Assembly: GCA_029227055.1 (NCBI GenBank)
Contig: JAQXZE010000005.1
Location: 1 to 39,375, forward strand
From: Oscillospiraceae bacterium
Lineage (GTDB): Bacteria; Bacillota; Clostridia; Oscillospirales; Acutalibacteraceae
DNA: 39,375 nt
Reading direction: 5' to 3'
Positions 23,148 to 31,845 of the stretch are shown here, in pieces; position 1 is the stretch's first letter; each line of letters begins with the position of its first letter. Position numbers and translations under genes: made by a program. A model generated the notes under the pieces. It was given only the letters and a program-made list of their open reading frames with translations. It was not told the DNA's origin and ran no database searches.

Positions 23148-23776
23148 TGAAAAATTGTTATATAGTAGCCGCGGGTGAGATTTCTCTGCTACCTGAGAAT
23201 TTAGGTGCAGACGATTTTTTAATAGCGGCGGACGGCGGACTTGAAACACTTATAAAAAACAATATAAAGCCCGATTTAATACTCGGCGATTTTGATTCTT
23301 TAGGGTATAAGCCTGAGGGTGCCGATGTTCTAGAGCTGCCAATAGAAAAGGACGATACCGATACACTAGCTGCCATAAAGTATGCAATTAAAAAGGGCGC
23401 TGAGCATATATTTATATATGGTGGTACCGGTGGCAGAACTGACCATACTATAGCAAATTTACAGTCATTAAGTTATATAGCTAAAAACAATGTAGAGGGC
23501 TTCCTTATATCAGAAAAGGAAAATTTTACCGTTATAAAAAACAAAAGTATTACCTTTTCTAAAAGGGCTAGCGGCAATATTTCGGTTTTTTCGCTTAGCG
23601 AAAAGTCGAAAGGCGTAAATATTAAGGGGCTTTATTATGAGCTTTCTGATGCGGTGCTTGAAAACAGTTATCCTTTAGGGGTGAGTAATTCCTTTAAGGG
23701 TGAAGAGGCTTGCGTGTCTGTTGAGGACGGCTCACTTTTAATTGTTTTTTCTACCTCACTCGATAATATATTGTAA
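23147..23776 (+). CDS. thiN: Thiamine pyrophosphokinase
   Basis: Converts thiamine and ATP to thiamine diphosphate. 209 residues with the family motifs ADGGLETL, ILGDFDSL, the acidic EKDDTDT, and YGGTGGRTDHT. The ATG overlaps the preceding stop (TAATG). In many Clostridia it follows rsgA/rpe; here it sits in the cell-wall cluster. Confidence 0.93.
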   Translation: MKNCYIVAAGEISLLPENLGADDFLIAADGGLETLIKNNIKPDLILGDFDSLGYKPEGADVLELPIEKDDTDTLAAIKYAIKKGAEHIFIYGGTGGRTDHTIANLQSLSYIAKNNVEGFLISEKENFTVIKNKSITFSKRASGNISVFSLSEKSKGVNIKGLYYELSDAVLENSYPLGVSNSFKGEEACVSVEDGSLLIVFSTSLDNIL

Positions 23777-23794
23777 AAGGAAATTTTTATATTT

Positions 23795-24556
23795 ATGAAA
23801 AAAGGCGTAAAGGCAATAGCACTGATTTTAGGTGCGGTATTTTTAATCTCTGCGGGATTTATAATTGCAAATCTAACCCCCGAAAAGAAGGATTTTGACG
23901 ATTATAAAAACGACCCTGCAGAAAGTTCAAAACCCTCCCTTATATCAAGGCCGGAATATCCGATAAACAAAATAGATTTCAAAAAACTAAAGTCGGAAAA
24001 CGAAGATATAATCGGTTGGATTGAAATACCCGATACAGTAATTGATTATCCTATTCTTTATAGCGATACCGATAAAGACGGTAAGGACTACTATATAGAC
24101 AGGGATATGTATAAAAAGAAAAAAAGCGCGGGCTCAATTTTTGTGCAGACGGTTAATTTCTCAAACTTTTCAGACCGCAATACTGTAATTTACGGTCACA
24201 ATATGTTAAACGGCACGATGTTTGGTACATTAAAGAAATACCGTGACCGCAAACATTTTGACGAACACGATGAAATCAGGGTTTATATCCCGGGACGAAT
24301 GTTAACCTATAAGGTCTATTCGGCATTTGTTTATACTGATAATCATCTTTTCAGCGATTTTGATTTTGGTAACGATAAGGGATATCAGGAATTTATAGAT
24401 ATGACCTATAACCCGAAGTCAAGCGTTAAGCATATAAATAAAGATGTAAAGGTTACAACAGAGGATAGAATAATAACTCTCAGTACCTGTACTGCTAAAG
24501 ACGAGGAAAGATATCTTGTAGTAGCAGTTTTACAGAATGAAGTATATACACAGTAA
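23795..24556 (+). CDS. srtB: Class B sortase
   Basis: A membrane-anchored transpeptidase that attaches sorted proteins to the wall. 253 residues: N-terminal signal anchor (about residues 5-25), then the class B sortase core with IIGWIEIPDTVIDYPI, the catalytic His in TVIYGHNM (about residue 134), catalytic Cys in ITLSTC (about 232) and catalytic Arg in ERYLV a few residues later. No substrate with an obvious C-terminal sorting signal is in the window. Last gene before a strong bidirectional terminator. Confidence 0.93.
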   Translation: MKKGVKAIALILGAVFLISAGFIIANLTPEKKDFDDYKNDPAESSKPSLISRPEYPINKIDFKKLKSENEDIIGWIEIPDTVIDYPILYSDTDKDGKDYYIDRDMYKKKKSAGSIFVQTVNFSNFSDRNTVIYGHNMLNGTMFGTLKKYRDRKHFDEHDEIRVYIPGRMLTYKVYSAFVYTDNHLFSDFDFGNDKGYQEFIDMTYNPKSSVKHINKDVKVTTEDRIITLSTCTAKDEERYLVVAVLQNEVYTQ

Positions 24557-24561
24557 AAAAA

Positions 24562-24589
24562 CGCCTAAAGGGTAATTACCTTTTAGGCG
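24562..24589. terminator. Bidirectional terminator between srtB and spoIIE
   Basis: CGCCTAAAGGG and CCTTTTAGGCG form an 11-bp stem with one G-T pair around a TAATTA loop. T runs follow on both strands, so it serves srtB (plus) and spoIIE (minus), which converge here. Confidence 0.92.
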
Positions 24590-24609
24590 TTTTTTGTTAT
24601 ATTATTCGG

Positions 24610-26928
24610 TTAAAAATGTTTTTCTATACAGGCGGTTATTACGGTTATATCGTCACGGTGTTGGTCCCCACGTAACCGTTCTGCCCGATTACATATACGC
24701 TCTGCAAGAGCTGAAGCGCTTATATCCTTTGCAGTTTCAAGCTCTGTTCTAATCCAGTCGGTGCCGTCACTTACAGCGCCGTCCGAGAGTATTACGAGAA
24801 CATCGCCGTTTTTAACCCGTATTTTCGCATAATCAAAACCTATGTCCCGTAAAATTCCTGCGGGCAGGGATTTGCTTTCGGCTTTGCCTACTCTTCCGCT
24901 TCGGCGGATAAGCGTTGGGGCTGCTCCTGCTTTGTATAGTTCTACTGCCCCTGTAAAAAGGTCAATGCTTACTATATCGAGGGTGGCTAAGGATTCATCG
25001 GTGGACTTAAAAAGCATAGAGGAATTAAGTATTTTAAGTGAGCAGTCGTAACCGAATCCCGCCTTTAATAGCCGCATCATAAGACCTGACGCCATTGCGC
25101 CGTCAACTGCGGCTCTGCCGCCCGTACCCATACCGTCACTGAGAATTATTATAAAATGACCTCTGCCGTCGTTGAAAGAATTATATGCGTCGCCGCACAT
25201 TGAAGAACCCTCTGCACAAACCTGACAGACCCCTAAATCCACATCAAAAACGGCTCTCTCAAAAAGTCTTACAATATAAAAATTCCCAACCTCGCTTACA
25301 ATCGGAACATCAAAATCGCGCTCGCATATAACCGATAATAGCTTCATAATCTGCATTTTGTTGATTTTGGTATCGTCCTTTTTTTCGATTTTAAATTCAA
25401 GGCTTGTCCTACCGAATTTATCGGTTATAGCAGAAGACTCGCTTGCAATTAAATTCAAGTTTTTAAGCGCCGAAGTGGCGGTGGCGGCAAGATTTGCATC
25501 GAATTTTTGGTCTAGCTTAAAGTCGGCGGCTAAATCGCTTAACATCTTGGAAATGCCTTCAAATTGGTCGGTTACTACGCCCCGCACCTCTTCTATCCGT
25601 CGCTCTGCCGCTATTTTCGAGGCATAGCTAGAGTAATGCTTTGATACAGAACTTCCGATTTTGTTAAGGCGGTGGCAACGCTCTTTAAATTCGGTGTTTG
25701 TAAAGGTTTCGGGTGAGGCTTCACCCGTTTTTACAGCCTTGGTCATTTCAAAAATGGCGTCTACAGTGCTGTCTCTCCGCTTTTCCCAACAGTGAACCCG
25801 AAGATTGCAGCCCTTACAGGTCTCGTTTTCAACCTTGGTGATTAGGGTGTTGTAGTCGGGCGTGTTGATTTTTGATAACTCACGGGAGACCTGTTCTACC
25901 GTTTGGCTTACATCAAGTAATGCACTGGATGCAGTATTAAGTCTTAGAATAATAGAATTTTTAAGCGGTTTATTGTTTAAGAACTTTGGCCCTGCAGAAA
26001 AAAGTCTTGCTATATAAATGTTGGCGCTTTTTGGCAAGCTTAAAAAGATGGCGCCGCCGAGAGCCGCCTCAATAATTAGTGAAATTCCGCTTATATTAAA
26101 GCCTATAGCACTAACGCCTATAAAACAGGAAAAGATAATCGATAGCACCTGTGCGTATTTTCCAAAGGACGAAAAGACACCTGCTATTAGTCCGCCTATT
26201 GCATAGCAAAGGGTAAATTCGTTATAGTTTCCGCAGAGCAAAAAAGAAAATGCAACGGCAATACCACTTACCGACCCTCCTAAAATCTTACCGAATTTTG
26301 CCGATACCAAGATAAGAATAACGCTCAGTATGTGAGATAGCATAATGCCGCCGCGGTCGACATCCGCAAATCCCATAAGCAAAATGCAAATAACCGTTAT
26401 AAAGGATACAAGCTCTTCGTGATTTAAGCCCGCTTTGTAGTCGGCAAGGGCTCTGAATGCCTTTGCAATAAAAAATGTACCGCCTGCAGATATTAAAGCT
26501 TCGGAAATTTTAAGGGGCAAATCGTAGGTATCAGACCCCATACTTATAAGCGATGTTATAAGATTTACAGAAAAGGATAGGGCACTTAAAAAAATCGGGT
26601 TTTGAATTATCTTTTTATATCCCGAAAGCAGAAGCTTTATGGATATTACCGCAAAGATAGAAGCTATGTACCTGAAAGCACCGCCCTCAATAGCGGGCAG
26701 AAAGTAACTTATAAAGCTGCCTATTGCCGCCGCCGCAGTGTAAACGGTTGGTGCCCCCGCAAGAAAGGAAATACCAAATGGGGTAAAGGTATTAAGTATT
26801 ACAGCCCTGGATGCGATAAAGGTTAAAAGACTAACTCCTATATGAGAAATAACCGCAAAACCTATTTCACTCAACCCTATACTTTTAGAAAGATTATTGC
26901 CCTTTATAAATTCCTTCATTTTTGTCAC
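24610..26928 (-). CDS. spoIIE: Stage II sporulation protein E (PP2C phosphatase)
   Basis: Dephosphorylates the anti-anti-sigma factor SpoIIAA and so activates sigma-F in the forespore. 772 residues: an N-terminal membrane region with about ten hydrophobic segments (residues ~20-300), a central region with CKGCNLRVHCWEKR-type cysteines, and a C-terminal PP2C/SpoIIE phosphatase domain with the metal-binding motifs GDAYNSF, IILSDGMGTGGRAAVDG and ILSDGAVSDG. It shows the organism has sporulation genes. The promoter at 26950-26982 has the unusual spacing expected for this gene. Confidence 0.95.
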   Translation of the reverse strand: MTKMKEFIKGNNLSKSIGLSEIGFAVISHIGVSLLTFIASRAVILNTFTPFGISFLAGAPTVYTAAAAIGSFISYFLPAIEGGAFRYIASIFAVISIKLLLSGYKKIIQNPIFLSALSFSVNLITSLISMGSDTYDLPLKISEALISAGGTFFIAKAFRALADYKAGLNHEELVSFITVICILLMGFADVDRGGIMLSHILSVILILVSAKFGKILGGSVSGIAVAFSFLLCGNYNEFTLCYAIGGLIAGVFSSFGKYAQVLSIIFSCFIGVSAIGFNISGISLIIEAALGGAIFLSLPKSANIYIARLFSAGPKFLNNKPLKNSIILRLNTASSALLDVSQTVEQVSRELSKINTPDYNTLITKVENETCKGCNLRVHCWEKRRDSTVDAIFEMTKAVKTGEASPETFTNTEFKERCHRLNKIGSSVSKHYSSYASKIAAERRIEEVRGVVTDQFEGISKMLSDLAADFKLDQKFDANLAATATSALKNLNLIASESSAITDKFGRTSLEFKIEKKDDTKINKMQIMKLLSVICERDFDVPIVSEVGNFYIVRLFERAVFDVDLGVCQVCAEGSSMCGDAYNSFNDGRGHFIIILSDGMGTGGRAAVDGAMASGLMMRLLKAGFGYDCSLKILNSSMLFKSTDESLATLDIVSIDLFTGAVELYKAGAAPTLIRRSGRVGKAESKSLPAGILRDIGFDYAKIRVKNGDVLVILSDGAVSDGTDWIRTELETAKDISASALAERICNRAERLRGDQHRDDITVITACIEKHF

Positions 26929-26949
26929 CGCCGTTTTTTATTCATTGTA

Positions 26950-26982
26950 ATTATATCTCATAGAGCATAATTTTTTTGTCAA
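26950..26982 (-). promoter_or_regulatory. spoIIE promoter with 21-bp spacing and 0A-box-like -35
   Basis: Minus strand: TTGACA (26977-26982) and TATAAT (26950-26955) are separated by 21 bases, not 17. In Bacillus subtilis, spoIIE and spoIIG promoters have this wide spacing and depend on Spo0A~P bound over the -35. Here TTTGACA overlaps the -35 and differs from the 0A box (TTCGACA) at one base. Confidence 0.65.
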
Positions 26983-27091
26983 ACACCGAGGCAGTTAAAT
27001 CTTTCTTTTTGTAATATGCAGTATTTTTTTGTTATTTTAGATGAAAAAAGATAAACAGTAGAGGGCGGTGCCCTGAATATATATGGGTTTC

Positions 27092-27149
27092 GTAGGGGCA
27101 ATTCACGAATTGCCCGAAAAAATGCGGTTGATTCATGAATCAACCCTAC
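27092..27149. repeat. Small palindromic interspersed element (two hairpins with inverted ends)
   Basis: A 58-bp unit bounded by GTAGGG (27092-27097) and CCCTAC (27144-27149). It contains GGGCAATTC/GAATTGCCC (27096-27115) and the perfect 20-base palindrome GGTTGATTCATGAATCAACC (27126-27145). The two halves are inverted, diverged copies of one motif. Such short non-autonomous repeats are common in Clostridia; copies elsewhere cannot be checked here. It lies in the 292-base gap between spoIIE and trmO, which otherwise holds only the spoIIE promoter, a terminator and no gene. Confidence 0.75.
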
Positions 27150-27184
27150 AAAAAATTAATTAATATACATCGTAGAGTGTAAAA

Positions 27185-27212
27185 AAGGCACTGTCCAAAA
27201 AGACAGTGCCTT
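27185..27212 (-). terminator. Terminator of trmO
   Basis: AAGGCACTGTC and GACAGTGCCTT form a perfect 11-bp stem with a 6-base loop, followed on the minus strand by TTTT. It starts 9 bases after the trmO stop. Confidence 0.9.
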
Positions 27213-27220
27213 AAAAGCAA

Positions 27221-27892
27221 TTATTTTATTTTAACATCACACACAGTCAAATTTTTCTCATTTACCTTAAACGAAATTTCAAATTCTGCAAATTCAAAGC
27301 CGTATACACGCTCAGGGTCGTTTTGATATGAGGGCCTGGGGTCTGACGCTAAAACCGAGCAGAGAGTTTCTATTTTGTTATGGGGGATTTTGGCTCTTAG
27401 CTCTTCAGGGAAGCTTACCGACAGCGTTCTGTCATCTGTTTTTTCGGCAAAACCGCCCGAAGCATTTTCTATGCTATCAGCAAAAGGAAGATAGGGTTTT
27501 ATATCGTAAATGGGGGTGTTATCCATAAGGTCGGCGCCCCTTACAAAGAGTACAGGACCCTCATTTTTAGTAAATTCTATTCTTTCAAGCTTTACAGCCG
27601 ATAGACCTATCGGATTTGGTCTAAAGGGCGAGCGAGTTGCAAAAACACCCATTCGTTTATTACCGCCGAGCATTGGGGGACGCACAGTTGGTGACCAACT
27701 ATCACGCTCGGTCTCGGAAAACTTCCATAAAAGCCATATATGCGAAAAATCCTCAAGGCCTCGCAGAGCCTCTATATTTTGGTATTCTTTTTCGAAAACA
27801 ATTTTTCCCTCTATATTGTCTATAAGTCCGCTTTGGCGGGGAAGACCGAATTTTGTAGGGAAATCGGTTTTAATATGTGCGATTATCTTCAT
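27221..27892 (-). CDS. trmO: tRNA m6t6A37 methyltransferase TrmO (TsaA-like)
   Basis: A SAM-dependent enzyme that N6-methylates t6A37 in tRNA-Thr(GGU). 223 residues with TrmO hallmarks: GLPRQSGL, EDFSHIWLLWKF, MGVFATRSPFRPNPIGLS and DNTPIYDIKPYLP. The C-terminal domain follows after residue ~160. A single-gene transcription unit with its own promoter and terminator. Confidence 0.93.
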   Translation of the reverse strand: MKIIAHIKTDFPTKFGLPRQSGLIDNIEGKIVFEKEYQNIEALRGLEDFSHIWLLWKFSETERDSWSPTVRPPMLGGNKRMGVFATRSPFRPNPIGLSAVKLERIEFTKNEGPVLFVRGADLMDNTPIYDIKPYLPFADSIENASGGFAEKTDDRTLSVSFPEELRAKIPHNKIETLCSVLASDPRPSYQNDPERVYGFEFAEFEISFKVNEKNLTVCDVKIK

Positions 27893-27929
27893 AAAATTAT
27901 CCCTCTGATTTTATATCATATACACACAT

Positions 27930-27958
27930 ATTATATTTACTAAATTTTAAAAAAGCAA
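27930..27958 (-). promoter_or_regulatory. Promoter of trmO
   Basis: Minus strand: -35 TTGCTT (27953-27958), 17-base spacer, -10 TATAAT (27930-27935), 38 bases before the trmO ATG. Confidence 0.65.
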
Positions 27959-27960
27959 GT

Positions 27961-29322
27961 TTAATTTGGTGCTACTATATTGTTGTATTCTCTAGCTATT
28001 GTGTCCCATGTTACAGGGCCGACCGCTCCCGTTTCGCGAAGTCCGAAAAGACGCTGAAATGTGAAAACCGCATCTCTCGTTTGGGTGCCAAAATATCCTG
28101 TTACGGGAATTTCGGGGATTTCGGGGTAAACAGAGCCTATTCGGGACAGATAGGTTTGTAGGTCCCGTACCGCCTCATTTTGCGTACCCTCGGTTAAGAA
28201 ATATCCGGGGTAGAGCTTTGCATTTGGGTCTGAATATCCGCTTGGAAGTGAGTTTACGGTATCTATATAGAGTTTATCTATTATCCGCCAGGTATCCTCC
28301 TCTACAACGCCTGTAACAGGTAGACCATAATACTGCTGAAATTCTCTAACCGATGCGGTGGTAGAGGGTCCGAAATATGCGTCAAGAGGGGGCGGGGTGA
28401 AAAAGGGGTTAAAATATGCGATTATGTTAAGATAATACTGCAGAGTTTTAACATCAATTCCGCTCATACCTTCGCTAAGTACTGTAGAGTAGGGCAGGGT
28501 TGCTTCCTCTAAAGTAATTCCCTCCGATACAAGCTCGGTAAGACCTTTTACCCCTACATAATAGCGCTTTATCTGATACCAAGTAGCCTTATCGACAATA
28601 CCCGTTACTTCAAGAGCAAAAATCTCCTGAAATTTTCTAACAGCCGCTTCGGTATCTGTACCGAAAATTCCGTTTTCGGATGCGATTTTAGGAATGGCGG
28701 GATAGTTATCTGCAATTCTGTTTAACTGATTTTGTATTATCTTTACATCGTTTGAAGCAGCACCTACTCTAATCGGTGTACCGGGATAGGACTCTTCTAC
28801 TTCCTCAATGGGTGCGTCCTCTACTATTCTGATATCGTCTCCATAATAGTTTTGCAGTATCTCAAAAGGGGTAAGACCACTCTCTGCCAAGGTTACGGAG
28901 CCCCATTGGGACAGTCCATCACAGCGTGAGGTGGTACCGTTGCAAAACTGAGTGAAATAGGGCTGAATGTTACCGAATTTTACTACATAATCGTTAAATA
29001 TTTCGTCTACTATGTATCCGATATTTTCGAAAACCTCTCGATTTTTTACATATGCCTGGTCAAACTGAGTAGAATTTGTTATATCAAAATTATAGCCTCG
29101 GCTTCTGTACCACTCGGTATAAATGCGGTTTAGTGCAAAAGTTATTATGGCGTATATGTTGGCTCTAAGGGCGTCCTCAGGCCAAGTGGGATAAATTTCA
29201 CTTGAGGCAACATTTTTTATATAGTCAACAAAGGGTACGGTTACATTTTCGGCTTGACTGTCGGGCGAGCCTAAATGCACCGTTATATTTGTAGGAATAA
29301 CGGGTAAAACGGCTTCGGGCAT
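27961..29322 (-). CDS. SpoIID-like domain protein with three peptidoglycan-binding repeats
   Basis: 453 residues. Residues ~20-165 resemble SpoIID/LytB: VPFVDYIKNVASSEIYPTWPE contains the conserved acidic SSE and the Trp-Pro, and SQWGSVTLAESGLTPFEILQNYYG matches the SpoIID C-terminal signature in pieces. Three PG_binding_1 repeats follow (about 180-265, 285-360, 375-450), each ending in TGxVxxxTW. SpoIID is a lytic transglycosylase used in engulfment. No signal peptide or membrane segment is visible, so it may act inside the mother cell or spore, or be exported another way. AAGGAG precedes the ATG; it follows the gene at 29334 by 11 bases. Confidence 0.78.
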   Translation of the reverse strand: MPEAVLPVIPTNITVHLGSPDSQAENVTVPFVDYIKNVASSEIYPTWPEDALRANIYAIITFALNRIYTEWYRSRGYNFDITNSTQFDQAYVKNREVFENIGYIVDEIFNDYVVKFGNIQPYFTQFCNGTTSRCDGLSQWGSVTLAESGLTPFEILQNYYGDDIRIVEDAPIEEVEESYPGTPIRVGAASNDVKIIQNQLNRIADNYPAIPKIASENGIFGTDTEAAVRKFQEIFALEVTGIVDKATWYQIKRYYVGVKGLTELVSEGITLEEATLPYSTVLSEGMSGIDVKTLQYYLNIIAYFNPFFTPPPLDAYFGPSTTASVREFQQYYGLPVTGVVEEDTWRIIDKLYIDTVNSLPSGYSDPNAKLYPGYFLTEGTQNEAVRDLQTYLSRIGSVYPEIPEIPVTGYFGTQTRDAVFTFQRLFGLRETGAVGPVTWDTIAREYNNIVAPN

Positions 29323-29333
29323 ATTATCACTCC

Positions 29334-29816
29334 TTAAAGATTATAGTTTTCGTTTTGGTCATTAATGATGGTGTCTTGATTGTTCGATACAGACCGCAAA
29401 ATCATATCAACATTCTGAAGGGAGGTAACACCTCTGAAGATGGGGAGATTTAAGTTTATTTCGTCTACATATCCGTCGGCTTCTACTAATACATTGTAGC
29501 TTGTGTATACAGCTTCGGTTGAGCCTGCACTTTGGGATAATTCACGGCTGGGGGCTGGCAGTGTAAACACCTTTGTCTGACCGCTTTCGTTTGTTATATC
29601 GGTATCTATTACCGTCATATCTTCTACACTGCCTGTAAAAATTTTAACCGTAGCTCTCGGCAGAGGGTAAAAGCCTTTTAGTGTAGTAACGCTTACCAAA
29701 AGATGTCCTGTGTCATCGTAATTGCTGTCATTTTGCTCGGTTGTATCGGGCAGAGTTCTCGAATTGTATGTTCGCAGCATTTCGGCTTTATAGCGCTCTA
29801 TAAGTTCCTTATCCAT
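29334..29816 (-). CDS. Unknown protein with carboxypeptidase-regulatory-like beta domain
   Basis: 160 residues from the ATG at 29816, behind AGAGG; the longer frame from 29852 would place that ribosome site inside the gene. The middle (GHLLVSVTTLKGFYPLPRATVKIF to YNVLVEADGYVDEINLNLPIF in pieces) looks like a CarboxypepD_reg/Ig-like beta-sandwich with the typical YxVxVxADGY motif. No signal peptide. The C-terminus is Asn/Gln-rich. It is paired with the SpoIID-like gene, suggesting a shared job in spore or wall biology; I do not recognise a named family. Confidence 0.7.
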   Translation of the reverse strand: MDKELIERYKAEMLRTYNSRTLPDTTEQNDSNYDDTGHLLVSVTTLKGFYPLPRATVKIFTGSVEDMTVIDTDITNESGQTKVFTLPAPSRELSQSAGSTEAVYTSYNVLVEADGYVDEINLNLPIFRGVTSLQNVDMILRSVSNNQDTIINDQNENYNL

Positions 29817-29911
29817 AAAAAACCTCTTTTCCAAAAATTTATGCAAAAACATAGCATTTGCCTAATTAAAGTATATGTTTTTACGCTAAAAAGGTTACTT
29901 TATAGAAATTG

Positions 29912-29940
29912 TTTACTAATTTAAAATTAAATGGTATAAT
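29912..29940 (+). promoter_or_regulatory. Promoter of dut
   Basis: -35 TTTACT (29912-29917), 17-base spacer, -10 TATAAT (29935-29940), 33 bases before the dut ATG. Confidence 0.65.
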
Positions 29941-29973
29941 GTATTTAATAATTAAATAATAGCGAGTGATATT

Positions 29974-30417
29974 ATGGAAAAAATTAAATTTGTAAAACTA
30001 AACGATAAAGCGATAGTTCCAAGCTATGGAACACCCTTTTCTGCAGGGGCAGACCTTTATGCTCTTTTAGGTGAAGAAAGAATAGAAATAAAATCAGGAG
30101 AAACTAAACTTATCCATACAGGAATAGCGCTTCAAATTCCTGACGGTTTGGTAGGTCTCATATATGCGAGAAGCGGAATTGCTACCAAAAGGGGACTTGC
30201 CCCCGCCAATAAAGTAGGGGTTATTGACAGCGACTACAGGGGCGAAATTATGGTATCCCTACATAACCATTCCGATAAACCTCAGTTTATTGAAGAGGGT
30301 GAGCGTATAGCTCAAATCGTGTTTACCCCGTATGTTGTGGCAGAATTTTTAGAATGTGACACCCTTGACGACACCGACAGAGGAGCAGGCGGATTCGGCT
30401 CAACAGGAAAGGTATAA
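29974..30417 (+). CDS. dut: dUTP diphosphatase
   Basis: Hydrolyses dUTP to dUMP and diphosphate. 147 residues with the five trimeric-dUTPase motifs: AGADLYAL, ARSGIATKRGL, GVIDSDYRGEI, GERIAQIVF and the C-terminal RGAGGFGSTGK arm. A single-gene unit with its own promoter and terminator. Confidence 0.96.
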   Translation: MEKIKFVKLNDKAIVPSYGTPFSAGADLYALLGEERIEIKSGETKLIHTGIALQIPDGLVGLIYARSGIATKRGLAPANKVGVIDSDYRGEIMVSLHNHSDKPQFIEEGERIAQIVFTPYVVAEFLECDTLDDTDRGAGGFGSTGKV

Positions 30418-30425
30418 AATAAAAA

Positions 30426-30452
30426 ATCCGTTATCTTTTCTAGATAACGGAT
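30426..30452. terminator. Bidirectional terminator between dut and the CapA-like gene
   Basis: ATCCGTTATCT and AGATAACGGAT form a perfect 11-bp stem with a 5-base loop; T runs follow on both strands. It serves the two convergent genes. Confidence 0.92.
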
Positions 30453-30471
30453 TTTTTGTTGCCATTTAAAT

Positions 30472-31833
30472 TTATTTTTTAGTTGGAACAGCAAAACGCT
30501 CTTGTGCCCCTAAATGCTTTTGACACTTAATAAGACCTTCTTCCATAAGCGCTTTTGTTCTGTTATAGGATTTTTCGGATTTTGTTGCCGCAGAGCCTGT
30601 AAGGCCGAATTTATTAGCACCGTCTTTTGCGTTTTCAAGCGGATACATTTGATATTGATACTGTGCGCCGCCTTTATATTTATCAACCCAAATGGGAACT
30701 AAATCAACAGAGGATAAAACGGTTGTGCCGTTGCTGTATTTATCAAAGGTATAGTAGAATAGAACGCCGTCCTCTGTATGACCTGACGGGCAGCTATCCA
30801 TAAGCTCCTGACGCTGATTTGAAACTGCATTTCCTGTAGAATAGATACAAACGGTTGAGTTCTGACTGTCCTCTGAATGAATAATCTCCATTGGTTGCAG
30901 TACATGAGGGTGACCGCCAACTATTACATCAACGCCAAGGTTACAAAGCTTTTGAGCAATCGTTTTTTGCCAAGTGTTAGGACCTAGCTGATATTCGTTG
31001 CCCCAATGCATATAGAATACTATTGCATCAGCACCGTCGTTTTTCATAGCCTTGATAACATTTTCGGCTTCGGTGTAGAAATTACCTATTTTATCATAAG
31101 AAAAGGTATTTATAAGGTTGTTTGCCTCTGCCGCCATAATTCTGCCGTTTAAAGCTTTTCTGCCTGCAGTAGAACAAGCCGTTTCGTATGTGTAGTTTAC
31201 AATACCGAGCTTAACTCCATTTACATTCTTTACAATATAGGCGGGGTCATCGGGTGTCTGTTTTGTGCCTGTAAAGGCGATACCCTTATTCTTTAAAACC
31301 TCGGCAGTACGCTTTAGTCCGAAAAGACCTGTATCATAACTGTGGTTGTTAGAGGTTAAAACAAGATTTAATCCTGCTTCCTTTATAGTATCGGCAAGAC
31401 TGTCGGGTGAATTAAATACAGGATATCCCGAAAATTTGCCCGATTCAGTACCGCCAAAGGTTACTTCAAGATTTATAACCGATAAATCGGCAGCCTTGAA
31501 ATATTTTTTAGTGCTCTTAAAGAAGCTGCTGAAATCATAGTTGCCGTCTTCGGTTTTAGCGCCGTCCAAAACGGTACTGTGAATTAAAATATCACCTGTA
31601 TTTACAACTGTTGCAGAGCCTACTATATAGGGTTCTTTAGGCTTAGCTTCTGAGCTTATATTTGAAGATGTAGGATTATCGCTATTTTTGTTTGGACTGT
31701 TAAAGCTTTTTGAAATAGCCGATATAGAAAATACGAGTACCGCAACGGCAACAGCTATTGCTACTGCACAGACACTCAAAAAAATATTTCTTCGGCGGAT
31801 AGCCTCTTGTCTTTTTGTTCTTTTTTGTGACAT
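30472..31833 (-). CDS. CapA-family metallophosphatase-like membrane-anchored protein
   Basis: 453 residues: an N-terminal basic segment and one membrane anchor (about 17-42, FLSVCAVAIAVAVAVLVFSI), a Ser/Asn-rich linker, then a CapA domain (PF09587 type): NTGDILIHST, NLEVTFGG, LTSNNHSYDTG, VFYMHWGNEYQ and VIVGGHPHVLQPME. Relatives are linked to poly-gamma-glutamate synthesis, but without capBC neighbours a capsule role is not supported; most clostridial copies are uncharacterised extracellular phosphoesterase-like proteins. Confidence 0.85.
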   Translation of the reverse strand: MSQKRTKRQEAIRRRNIFLSVCAVAIAVAVAVLVFSISAISKSFNSPNKNSDNPTSSNISSEAKPKEPYIVGSATVVNTGDILIHSTVLDGAKTEDGNYDFSSFFKSTKKYFKAADLSVINLEVTFGGTESGKFSGYPVFNSPDSLADTIKEAGLNLVLTSNNHSYDTGLFGLKRTAEVLKNKGIAFTGTKQTPDDPAYIVKNVNGVKLGIVNYTYETACSTAGRKALNGRIMAAEANNLINTFSYDKIGNFYTEAENVIKAMKNDGADAIVFYMHWGNEYQLGPNTWQKTIAQKLCNLGVDVIVGGHPHVLQPMEIIHSEDSQNSTVCIYSTGNAVSNQRQELMDSCPSGHTEDGVLFYYTFDKYSNGTTVLSSVDLVPIWVDKYKGGAQYQYQMYPLENAKDGANKFGLTGSAATKSEKSYNRTKALMEEGLIKCQKHLGAQERFAVPTKK

Positions 31834-31845
31834 TTTGTCCTCCTA

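Noticed and set aside
27063-27149. CRISPR array from the repeated palindromes
   Set aside because: Only two diverged, inverted halves with no regular spacers and no cas genes.
30472-31833. Capsule (poly-gamma-glutamate) biosynthesis locus
   Set aside because: A single CapA-like gene without capB or capC; the family is broad.
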